DNA from: a virus
Strand: one strand, 5' to 3'
IMG/VR virus record: IMGVR_UViG_3300012920_000231
Span: 1 to 26,053 of that record
DNA length: 26,053 nucleotides
A program made the position numbers and the translations under genes. Of the stretch, positions 7,679 through 13,675 are shown piece by piece. A model generated the notes under the pieces. That model searched no databases, was not told the DNA's origin, and saw only the letters and a list, made by a program, of their open reading frames with translations. Each line of letters begins with the position of its first letter. Position 1 is the stretch's first letter.

Positions 7679-7988
7679 AAAGAAAACATTAAAAGATAAA
7701 TTAGATATATATTTACAAGCTTTTGAGGAAGAAGTTATGCTCTATGATGAGTACGAAGATGCCTTTGTAGGATTAGGATATCAACAATACAAAGGTCCAA
7801 TTGCTATATACGATGCAAGAAAGTGTGTAGAAATACTAACTGACAATTTTATGGATGACCCTGACTGCGAAAGTAGAGAAGCAGCTGAAGAAATGGCGAT
7901 AGAATGGTTTGACTATAACTCTGTTGGAGCATGGTATGGAGAAAAAACACCAATATTTATATCAACTACATTGGAGGATTTAGAATAA
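7665..7988 (+). CDS. Conserved phage protein of unknown function
   Basis: 107 residues, starting 14 bases inside the bS21 gene. It begins with a short Lys-rich stretch and is acidic afterwards. The central YDARKCVEILTDNF, followed by an EEMAIEWFDYNSVGAWYGEKTPIF segment, looks like a family I associate with marine phages (tyrosine-aspartate, KC-x-EIL, then EWF-x2-N and GEKTP). No function is known to me. There is one Cys pair (about residues 54 and 68) but no zinc motif, and no signal peptide or membrane segment. Coupled translation with bS21 and the next gene puts it in the polymerase operon. Its stop overlaps the next start as TAATG. Confidence 0.8.
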   Translation: MAKAKKKTLKDKLDIYLQAFEEEVMLYDEYEDAFVGLGYQQYKGPIAIYDARKCVEILTDNFMDDPDCESREAAEEMAIEWFDYNSVGAWYGEKTPIFISTTLEDLE

Positions 7989-8380
7989 TGACAGCAGGAT
8001 GGAAAAACCCGAAAGCTCCTTATGATTTTACACAAGGAGAGTGGGATGATTATCAAGAAAAGTACCCAAATTTATCTTGGGGAGAATATAAACAAATGAA
8101 ACAATGGAATGTGGAGGAAAGAATGGCAAACAAAAAGTATAGTTTTATAGAAGCCTATAACAGACCTGTAAAAGAAGCTACCGACCCTGTACACTATCAT
8201 TTTGATATAGAACCTTTTGATTACATACATGACAATCAGATGGGTTTTGCAGAGGGAAATGTGGTAAAATATATAACAAGGTGGAGATACAAAGAGAATG
8301 GTATTGAAGACCTTTATAAAGCGAAACAATATATAGATATGCTGATTGCAAAGGAGATAACAGACGAGCAAAGAAACTGA
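7988..8380 (+). CDS. DUF3310 domain protein
   Basis: 130 residues from ATG 7988, chosen for its GGAGG site upstream and TAATG overlap with the preceding gene. An upstream ATG at 7931 would lie deep in that gene. The C-terminal half carries the DUF3310 pattern: H-Y-x-F, an I-E-P-F-D-x-I helix, GNVVKYITRWRYK, then EDLYKAKQYIDMLI. DUF3310 proteins are common in phages and sometimes labelled nucleotide kinase, but their biochemical role is not established. The N-terminal 45 residues are Trp/Tyr-rich and look like a separate segment. An in-frame ATG at 8123 has its own strong GGAGG (8113-8117), so a shorter 85-residue form containing just the domain may also be made. Confidence 0.85.
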   Translation: MTAGWKNPKAPYDFTQGEWDDYQEKYPNLSWGEYKQMKQWNVEERMANKKYSFIEAYNRPVKEATDPVHYHFDIEPFDYIHDNQMGFAEGNVVKYITRWRYKENGIEDLYKAKQYIDMLIAKEITDEQRN

Positions 8381-8426
8381 ATATACAATTGAATATTAAA
8401 TGAATTAAAAATGATAAGGAAGACTT

Positions 8427-8933
8427 ATGAACAACAAAATTAGACACAATGAGATAGACGTGCCTTACAAAGGCAGAATTGCTAAACTATGGTTTGAAGA
8501 GGGTAACTTTGACTCTTATAAAGCTACAGTTTTGGTGCCGGGTAGTAAAAAACCTATAGCACCTTTAGATGAAGGTTACTTTAATTACTTTCAAGAACTA
8601 AGAACAGAAGAAGAGAAAGAACAAATATATCAAGATTTTACAAAGATATACGATGTTACTACTACTGAAGTAGAAACTTCTGTCATTAAACTAATTAATC
8701 AGTTATCAAGCAAATATGATGACTCAGATGATATTAACTTAAGATTTGTTATCGTGTACTATGGCATGGTAGCAGAAGAAAATAAAGAATTTGCAAAATT
8801 AAAAAAACGAATTAAACGTCTAGGTATGTACCAAACTTTGATTGAGGGTATGAAACCTAGAGACGCTGCTAATTTTAGTAAAGGTAAAGATTGGACAGAG
8901 CTAGACGTTATTATGAAAGAAAGAGGATTTTGA
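8427..8933 (+). CDS. Conserved phage protein of unknown function
   Basis: 168 residues, preceded by AAGGAAG. A 46-base gap (8381-8426) separates it from the DUF3310 gene; that gap is AT-rich and I see no convincing promoter in it. The N-terminal part is beta-rich. The C-terminal 60 residues, starting VYYGMVAEENKEFAKL and ending NFSKGKDWTELDVIMKERGF, look like the most conserved portion and resemble a motif I associate with phage proteins of unknown role: an EEN helix, a basic RIKRLG helix, then an ANFSKGK-x-W-x-ELD ending. A nucleic-acid-binding or regulatory role is possible from the basic helix and the position in the replication operon, but nothing fixes it. Confidence 0.75.
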   Translation: MNNKIRHNEIDVPYKGRIAKLWFEEGNFDSYKATVLVPGSKKPIAPLDEGYFNYFQELRTEEEKEQIYQDFTKIYDVTTTEVETSVIKLINQLSSKYDDSDDINLRFVIVYYGMVAEENKEFAKLKKRIKRLGMYQTLIEGMKPRDAANFSKGKDWTELDVIMKERGF

Positions 8934-8934
8934 T

Positions 8935-9168
8935 ATGGCAAAAGTCGGAGTAAAATTAGGATTTACATTTAGAGTAGGTCCACTCGACACAAATCAATAT
9001 GCAAGAATGGACATGGAAATACATGACATTAATACTGAGCTTCCGTTAGACGAACAACTAACGGAGGCTGGGTTAACAATTGACAAAGCATACACTGCAA
9101 TACATGATAAGGTGGATGAAGAAATCAAGAACATCCTAACGAAGGGAAAGAAGAAGGATGCAAGCTGA
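8935..9168 (+). CDS. Small protein of unknown function
   Basis: 77 residues, one base after the preceding stop, with GAGGA at 8923-8927. The first ~35 residues form probable beta strands (VGVKLGFTFRVGP, then ARMDMEIHDI), and the rest is an acidic then basic helix. I do not recognise the family. Many phages carry short beta-alpha proteins of this shape beside their recombinase genes, so an accessory role in DNA metabolism is possible. The 3' end overlaps the MazG-like start by 11 bases. Confidence 0.65.
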   Translation: MAKVGVKLGFTFRVGPLDTNQYARMDMEIHDINTELPLDEQLTEAGLTIDKAYTAIHDKVDEEIKNILTKGKKKDAS

Positions 9169-9439
9169 ACATGTTAGAGCTATAATTACTGAACAGTTTT
9201 TATCTGAACGAGAATCACAAGAAGAAAAATGGGGTGAACAAATACATCACTCAGATGAATATTGGACTGTAATTCTAGCTGAAGAGTTTGGGGAGGTAGC
9301 TAGAGAAGTATACGAAAAGAATACACCTAAGTTATATAACGAACTTATTCAGTGTGGTGCTGTATGTATGGCTTGGGCGGAAGCAATACAAAAAAGAAAC
9401 ATGGAAAGACGAATAGAAAAAGGAGATGATTTACTTTGA
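9158..9439 (+). CDS. MazG-like NTP pyrophosphohydrolase family protein
   Basis: 93 residues, all helical. The motif ERESQEEKWGEQIHHSDEYW, followed by ILAEEFGEVAREV (EExxE-type metal-binding helix, E42, E43, E46) and NELIQCGAVCMAW, is the pattern of phage MazG-like/NTP-PPase-like proteins. Family members hydrolyse nucleoside triphosphates, or in some cases act on (p)ppGpp-type alarmones. In phages they may tune host nucleotide signalling or remove noncanonical dNTPs. The protein is short compared with full two-domain MazG, and only the first metal-binding helix is clear, so activity is likely but unproven. Its stop overlaps the TTG start of the recombinase. Confidence 0.8.
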   Translation: MQAEHVRAIITEQFLSERESQEEKWGEQIHHSDEYWTVILAEEFGEVAREVYEKNTPKLYNELIQCGAVCMAWAEAIQKRNMERRIEKGDDLL

Positions 9440-10437
9440 AAGAAAATGCAGAATCAATATTTAATGATTTATTAAATGATAAAAAACTTGCTACAAAGCG
9501 TGGAGATGATGAAAGTTTTGCTTATGGCAGAATACCTTTTAACATCCCACAGTTAGATAAGATTACAAATGGTGGTATCCCAAGAAAAAGATTTACTCTT
9601 TTATTTGGTGGATGGTCATCTGGTAAGTCTTATATAGCATCACAGTTGTGTAAGTCGGTGCAAGAAGAAGGTGGAGTACCTATGTGGATAGACTTAGAAA
9701 AGTCTTGGGACCCAGCATGGATGGAAAAAGTTGGCGTAGATATAACTAAAATACTAGTTGCTGACCCCGCCACTGCAGAAGAATCATTCACAGTTGCACA
9801 AAAAGGACTACGAAGTGGTGTAGATTTAATCGTGTTAGATAGTGCTGCAGGTATAATACCAGCAGATATATTTAACAATGATAAAGGAATCGACTATAGT
9901 CCCATTGCATGGCAATCAAGAACATGGAATCAAATGTTAATTAGGTTACTCCCAGACCTAACATATGGTAGTTCTTTAGTTGCTATCAACCAGACTAGGG
10001 GAGCAATGGGACCAGTCACTGCTATGGAAACTATGCCGGGTGGAGAGGGTCAGAAGTTCTTTTCACACTGTTGCATGCAGGTATCTAAAGGCGGATGGAT
10101 AAATGAACCAGCTTCATCTACCAATAGAGTAGGGTTTGAAATCAAAGTAAAACTATTGAAAGATAAGTTTGGTGGAGAGAAGTGGGAAGAAGTAGTAGTG
10201 CCATTCCGTGTTGAAGGTGGAGTAGACATAGTGGAAACTTATGTAAGATTAGGGCTAGAATATGGTTTAATAAAACAAACAGGAGCTTGGTATACTTATG
10301 AAAAGATGCCTAGTAAAGTAGCAGGTATCAATAAAGTAGTAGATTGGTTCAAAGCTAACCCTGATGACTACGAGGTATTTAAGAGTGAGACCGAAAAGTT
10401 TTACACCACAGGAGAATCTGATAGCAAAAGTTCTTGA
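9436..10437 (+). CDS. RecA-family recombinase
   Basis: 333 residues with a TTG start and AGGAG at 9421-9425. A RecA ATPase core is clear: Walker A GGWSSGKS (58-65); the WIDLEKSWDP segment near 84-93 with E88, equivalent to the RecA catalytic Glu; Walker B LIVLDSAAGIIP (131-142); the INQTRG loop (184-189), equivalent to the sensor/L2 entry of RecA; and GGEGQKFF, matching the GGNALKFY loop. It lacks the long C-terminal acidic domain of bacterial RecA and is closer in size to phage UvsX-type proteins. It would form filaments on ssDNA and promote strand exchange for repair and recombination-dependent replication. Its last 74 bases are also read in another frame by the DUF559-like gene. Confidence 0.93.
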   Translation: MKENAESIFNDLLNDKKLATKRGDDESFAYGRIPFNIPQLDKITNGGIPRKRFTLLFGGWSSGKSYIASQLCKSVQEEGGVPMWIDLEKSWDPAWMEKVGVDITKILVADPATAEESFTVAQKGLRSGVDLIVLDSAAGIIPADIFNNDKGIDYSPIAWQSRTWNQMLIRLLPDLTYGSSLVAINQTRGAMGPVTAMETMPGGEGQKFFSHCCMQVSKGGWINEPASSTNRVGFEIKVKLLKDKFGGEKWEEVVVPFRVEGGVDIVETYVRLGLEYGLIKQTGAWYTYEKMPSKVAGINKVVDWFKANPDDYEVFKSETEKFYTTGESDSKSS

Positions 10438-10672
10438 TGAAACAGGACTTCGTTATGCTAGGCAAGTGCCCATAGGAAACTATACTGTAGACTTCCTTAT
10501 AACTGAAATGGATGTTATAATAGAAGCAGATGGTCCTTTTGGGCATCTAGCAAAACGTGATGCAAAGAGAGATGCTGATTTAATTGAGATGGGGTTTGAA
10601 GAAGTTTGGCATCTTGAAGAAAAGACATACAAAGATATAAAGGATAGATTATGGCAGGAATTGAAGCTATAA
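10364..10672 (+). CDS. DUF559/Vsr-like PD-(D/E)xK endonuclease
   Basis: 102 residues. It shows the pattern of the Vsr/DUF559 group: a TPQENLIAKVL helix, GLRYARQVPIGNYTVDFLI, then VIIEADG (D43 and E54-x-D56 as probable metal ligands), a basic RDAKRDADLIEMGF helix and EEVWHLEE. DUF559 domains belong to the PD-(D/E)xK nuclease superfamily and resemble the very-short-patch mismatch nick enzyme. The start is uncertain. ATG 10364 has no ribosome site; GTG 10385 has GAGG at 10373-10376 and keeps all the conserved part. Either way the N-terminus is read inside the recombinase gene. A recombination or junction-processing role is likely from its neighbours. Confidence 0.8.
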   Translation: MTTRYLRVRPKSFTPQENLIAKVLDETGLRYARQVPIGNYTVDFLITEMDVIIEADGPFGHLAKRDAKRDADLIEMGFEEVWHLEEKTYKDIKDRLWQELKL

Positions 10673-11343
10673 ACAATGCGATAAGTAACGAGCCTAAAGC
10701 TAAAAAGTCTAGTGGTAGAACCAAGAATCAAGATAGGTGGTTACTTAAATCTATTGATAATGCTATCTCATATAAGAATAGACCTCCGAGCAAAGGTAAA
10801 TTTTACCCATCTTTATTTGGTAATCCTTGTGATAGATACTTATATATGGCTTATAACGGTCTATTAGATTGGGATGAAATAGACGGTAGAATAAAACGAA
10901 TATTTGACCATGGTGGAACTTTTGAAGACCGCATGAAAAAGTATTTGAAGAAAGCTGATATTTATATAGATGATGAAGTATCTGTAAAAAACGAAGACCC
11001 CCCTATATCAGGCAGGATTGACTTCATAATAAAACATGATAAGCATGAAGAAGCATTGTTAGAGTTAAAAACTATAAAAGATGAAGACTTCAAAGATTTA
11101 AAAGAAGCTCCAAAACACGAACACACGATACAGTTACAGATATATCTTAACTTAACTGATAGAGAGTATGGTGTAGTTATGTATGAAAACAAAAATGACC
11201 AAAAATTAAAAGCTTTTAAAGTAGATGTTGACAAACAAATTTGGACTGATATACTTGATAGATGCAAAAGCATAATGAATATGTCAGAAGCACCTGTGCA
11301 ATGCACGGGTATGTGGTATTGTAAATGTAAAGGAGAAAAATAG
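10651..11343 (+). CDS. Cas4/RecB-like PD-(D/E)xK nuclease with four-cysteine (Fe-S-type) pattern
   Basis: 230 residues with AAGGA upstream of the ATG. The nuclease core is present: H87 in FDHGGTFED (motif I), GRIDF with D124 (motif II), ELKT with E138 and K140 (motif III), and QLQIY (Q161, Q163, Y165). A single Cys near the N-terminus (C60 in NPCDRYLY) and three near the C-terminus (C218, C224, C226) copy the cysteine spacing style of Cas4 and AddB, where four Cys hold a 4Fe-4S cluster. Such enzymes are ssDNA exonucleases that make recombinogenic ends. No cas1/cas2 or repeat array is nearby, so this is a phage recombination nuclease rather than part of a CRISPR locus. The gene overlaps its neighbours at both ends. 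Confidence 0.85.
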   Translation: MAGIEAINNAISNEPKAKKSSGRTKNQDRWLLKSIDNAISYKNRPPSKGKFYPSLFGNPCDRYLYMAYNGLLDWDEIDGRIKRIFDHGGTFEDRMKKYLKKADIYIDDEVSVKNEDPPISGRIDFIIKHDKHEEALLELKTIKDEDFKDLKEAPKHEHTIQLQIYLNLTDREYGVVMYENKNDQKLKAFKVDVDKQIWTDILDRCKSIMNMSEAPVQCTGMWYCKCKGEK

Positions 11344-11825
11344 TGGAAAAAAAATGGAGTTATAAAAGAGCATTACAATTAGCCCAAGAGGTTATGAAAG
11401 AGACAGGCATACCTAATATTACTATGGACGCAAATGCAGATGCTAATTTAGATTTCATAGATGTAATTCATGCATCTAATAAAAAACTAGAAGAGTATTT
11501 AGTAATCTATGGTGGATTCAAAGGGCAACTAGAACAACGTGTCGCAGACATTGAAACTAAAAGAGCTGCAATAGAAGCACAGGTTACTGAAAATTACAAC
11601 ATAGCTTTTGCTGACTTACTAGCATCACATGAAGGTAGGAAACCTACTAAGGATGAGTGTCGTGGTATTATAATGAAATCTAATGAAGGTATAGCACAAC
11701 TTCAGAGAGATTTGATAGATGTTACTACAATTAAAAATAAATTAGATGCTCAACTTAGATTGTATACACAATGTTGGGCAACTGTTTCAAGAATTGTAGC
11801 CCTAAGAACTCAGGGAAATGATTAA
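11343..11825 (+). CDS. Helical coiled-coil protein, possible UvsY-like recombination mediator
   Basis: 160 residues with a GTG start overlapping the preceding stop (TAGTG) and AAAGGAG upstream. It is almost entirely helical. Residues about 45-90 form a coiled coil (KKLEEYLVIYGGFKGQLEQR, then an IETKRAAIEAQV repeat), followed by a basic loop and another long helix that ends with a conserved-looking Trp (LYTQCWATVSRIVALR). The size and order (K-rich helix, R-K-containing middle, helix with a central Trp) resemble T4 UvsY, the mediator that loads UvsX. It directly follows a recombinase and two nucleases. I cannot confirm homology by eye. The alternative is an unrelated coiled-coil scaffold. Confidence 0.7.
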   Translation: MEKKWSYKRALQLAQEVMKETGIPNITMDANADANLDFIDVIHASNKKLEEYLVIYGGFKGQLEQRVADIETKRAAIEAQVTENYNIAFADLLASHEGRKPTKDECRGIIMKSNEGIAQLQRDLIDVTTIKNKLDAQLRLYTQCWATVSRIVALRTQGND

Positions 11826-11829
11826 TTTG

Positions 11830-11838
11830 AGTATAATA
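11830..11838 (+). promoter_or_regulatory. AGTATAATA motif, candidate promoter -10 (site 1)
   Basis: AGTATAATA lies in the 32-base gap before the first small membrane protein gene, only about 20 bases from its ATG and overlapping the approach to the AGGAGG site. It contains a perfect TATAAT. No TTGACA-like box stands 17 bases upstream. The same 9-mer recurs at 17221, 21980 and 22660, always in a gap. If it is a promoter, the transcript would start almost at the ribosome site. Confidence 0.45.
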
Positions 11839-11857
11839 ATAATAGGAGGAAATTAAC

Positions 11858-12010
11858 ATGATGGGTAAATTAAGACCACAAATATTTTTAGCTATTATAG
11901 TGCTTGGACTTCTAAGTGCAGTTGGAGTATATTTTGGATATACAGAAATAGCCACAGGATGTACAGGTGGAATTATAGCATTAGGTATGAAAGTATTAGA
12001 ATCAGAGTAA
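11858..12010 (+). CDS. Small membrane protein (50 aa), possible holin-type
   Basis: ATGATG start with AGGAGG at 11845-11850, eight bases upstream. The 50-residue product has a short basic N-terminus (MMGKLRPQ), a hydrophobic stretch IFLAIIVLGLLSAVGVYFGY (9-28), and a second, weaker hydrophobic stretch ending IIALGM. It probably crosses the membrane once or twice with the N-terminus inside. The role is unknown. Holin or another envelope function is possible from size and hydrophobicity, but there is no lysin gene next to it. It follows a candidate promoter and pairs with another small membrane gene. Confidence 0.7.
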   Translation: MMGKLRPQIFLAIIVLGLLSAVGVYFGYTEIATGCTGGIIALGMKVLESE

Positions 12011-12025
12011 ATAAAAGGAGACATA

Positions 12026-12199
12026 ATGACAAGTAAAGATGTAGTAAAAAGTATAGCAAAGACATTACCGGTAGTAGGAGCACTTGCAGTCGGTGTAGGG
12101 GCAACTATGGCTGTATTTAAAAGAGATGCACTAGAAGATAAAGTGTATGACAAATTAACTGCTAGACAGATTATAAAAGAAGATATCCCTTTACAATAG
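12026..12199 (+). CDS. Small membrane protein (57 aa)
   Basis: AAAGGAG at 12014-12020 precedes the ATG at good spacing. The product has an amphipathic N-terminus (TSKDVVKSIAKTL), one hydrophobic segment of about 18 residues (LPVVGALAVGVGATMAVF), then a charged C-terminal tail (KRDALEDKVYDKL and onward). This is a one-pass membrane topology. It sits 15 bases after the other small membrane gene and its stop directly abuts the resolvase ATG, so the three are co-translated. I do not recognise a family. A pair of tiny membrane proteins could act together in host takeover or lysis, but the sequence does not decide this. Confidence 0.65.
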   Translation: MTSKDVVKSIAKTLPVVGALAVGVGATMAVFKRDALEDKVYDKLTARQIIKEDIPLQ

Positions 12200-12694
12200 A
12201 TGGAAAAATATATAGGGATAGATTGCTCGTCTAAAGCTGTACACATTGTAGTTTTAGATGGCAAAGAACAATTAATAGATAAATACAAATGGAGCTCAAA
12301 TCTAAAAACAGCTGATGCAAGATTTTTAGATATAGTAGACCAGATACACAGTAACTTACCTGACTTCAAAGATGCTAAATTAGTATGTGTTGAGGATTCT
12401 TTATATATACAGAACCCATTGACAACACGCACTATAACTGCTATAGTGTATTCAATTATTTACTTTTTACATCATTATGATATTAATTGTTTGACAACTA
12501 AACCTCAACAATGGAAAAAAGTTTTAGACAACAAAGAAGTATTTAAAAAGGGTAAGGCGAAAGAAACTATAATGAATTATGTAAAAAATAAATGGCATCA
12601 CGATGATTTTGATGAACAAGACTATGCTGATGCAGCTTGTGTAGCACTTTATGGTTTAAGACAAGAAAAGGAGAAAGATAATGGCAGCACCTAA
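12200..12694 (+). CDS. RuvC-like Holliday junction resolvase
   Basis: 164 residues of RNase H-like fold. The four acidic positions of RuvC are visible: D8 in IGIDCSSKA, E65 in VCVEDSLY, and D141 and D144 in DEQDYADAACVAL, matching the QDAADA ending of RuvC. The NPLTTRTI segment after the Glu matches the RuvC helix that contacts DNA. The length is typical (about 160-175). It would cut four-way junctions made by recombination and resolve branched replicative DNA before packaging, which fits its position between recombination genes and the terminase. The ATG directly follows the preceding stop and has only a weak ribosome site, so coupled translation is likely. Confidence 0.88.
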   Translation: MEKYIGIDCSSKAVHIVVLDGKEQLIDKYKWSSNLKTADARFLDIVDQIHSNLPDFKDAKLVCVEDSLYIQNPLTTRTITAIVYSIIYFLHHYDINCLTTKPQQWKKVLDNKEVFKKGKAKETIMNYVKNKWHHDDFDEQDYADAACVALYGLRQEKEKDNGST

Positions 12695-13172
12695 AGGTTA
12701 TAAAAAAACAACAGGTCAAAAGAATAAAACATATTTTTATGATACACCTGAACTCAAAGATACCAAGATAGAGGATAAGTTACCCAAAGGCATGACTGCT
12801 GAAGAGTTCAAAGCAAAATATGCTAAGGTTGTGTGGTGTGACTATTATAAATGTATACACAATGTGCAAACTGAAGGAGCTAAACGAACTATAGCAACTT
12901 TATTAGAAAATCCTCAATATAAACCTCTCGGTCCAAAAGATGCAATGATAAGAGGTGTATGTAGTAGAGCAGAGATAGGTATTAAATTTAAAGAGATAAG
13001 CACAACAGGTGGCGTAAAGCACAAAGTTCCAGAGTGTTTTAATGCTGCTGGTAATAAAAACAAGGGTGGTATGGATTTTAGTAAATTATTACAATCTAAT
13101 GGAACCCCACATGGAGGAAGCATTGAATCAGGAAACGCTGATACAGGATGGTCTAATGCTGCATATATGTAA
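12681..13172 (+). CDS. Cys-containing protein of unknown function
   Basis: 163 residues with AAGGAG shortly before the ATG. The N-terminus is basic (KGYKKTTGQKNKTYF). Four cysteines stand in a C53-x4-C58, C94, C119 pattern within a region reading WCDYYKCIHN, RGVCSRAEIGIK and VPECFNA. This may bind a metal and resembles short metal-binding domains of the C-x-C/I-x-I type seen in phage and bacterial proteins. The C-terminal ~40 residues are Gly/Asn/Ser-rich and probably disordered. I do not recognise a function. Position directly upstream of the small terminase could suggest a packaging accessory, but a regulatory role is equally possible. The stop overlaps the next start as TAATG. Confidence 0.7.
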   Translation: MAAPKGYKKTTGQKNKTYFYDTPELKDTKIEDKLPKGMTAEEFKAKYAKVVWCDYYKCIHNVQTEGAKRTIATLLENPQYKPLGPKDAMIRGVCSRAEIGIKFKEISTTGGVKHKVPECFNAAGNKNKGGMDFSKLLQSNGTPHGGSIESGNADTGWSNAAYM

Positions 13173-13675
13173 TGCCTAAGAAATTTTCACGCCAAGTAAG
13201 AGACAGAGCATTTAAACTATACTTAGATGATACATATTCTGCACGCGAGATTGCTGAACAAGTATCTCAAGAATTTAGAGTAGCAGTGACTACTCCTACA
13301 ATTTATAGTTGGATAAGAACTTTAGATTGGGATACTAAGAAAAAAGAAACGGAAGCAAAAGCTATGCAGAAAATGCAGGAAGATGAATCAACTAAGATAG
13401 CTAGAATGCAAGAAGAACACCAAGAACTATATAAGACTGTGAGAGACAAAGCTGGTATAGAATTAAATTCATTAACTTTTGAAAGAGCTTTTGATGCAGT
13501 AAAAGCTTTAGACATAGGTATACAAGGAGAAAGACAAGTTGCAGAGGGATTAATTAATGTGCAGTTTATACAAGATGTAGTTAATATCCTAGTAGATGAA
13601 ATAGAAGATGTAGAACTTATTAAACGTATAGCAACTAAATTGAAAGTATTGATGGCATCAAAAGACAATGAGTGA
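13172..13675 (+). CDS. Terminase small subunit
   Basis: 167 residues. The N-terminal ~58 residues are a helix-turn-helix of the kind found in small terminases: RQVRDRAFKLYLDDTYSARE, then IAEQVSQEF and a recognition segment TTPTIYSWIRTLDWDTKKKE. A long charged coiled coil follows (KAMQKMQEDESTKIARMQEE region), which would drive ring formation, and the C-terminal helix may contact TerL. Its stop overlaps the large terminase start by eight bases. It should recognise the packaging site and regulate the motor. The call rests on fold features plus position rather than on a strong family signature. Confidence 0.8.
   Translation: MPKKFSRQVRDRAFKLYLDDTYSAREIAEQVSQEFRVAVTTPTIYSWIRTLDWDTKKKETEAKAMQKMQEDESTKIARMQEEHQELYKTVRDKAGIELNSLTFERAFDAVKALDIGIQGERQVAEGLINVQFIQDVVNILVDEIEDVELIKRIATKLKVLMASKDNE

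Noticed and set aside
8381-8426. A promoter in the gap before 8427
   Set aside because: The sequence is AT-rich and a TTGAAT-like box can be picked, but no TATAAT-type element stands at the right spacing.
10651-11343. Cas4 as a sign of a CRISPR-Cas locus
   Set aside because: No repeat-spacer array, cas1, cas2 or effector is present. The neighbours are recombination genes.
11755-12432. A 225-codon open frame on the minus strand
   Set aside because: It crosses two small + strand genes that have strong ribosome sites and hydrophobic segments, and the start of a clear RuvC-like gene. Its translation has no recognisable motif and no ribosome site.
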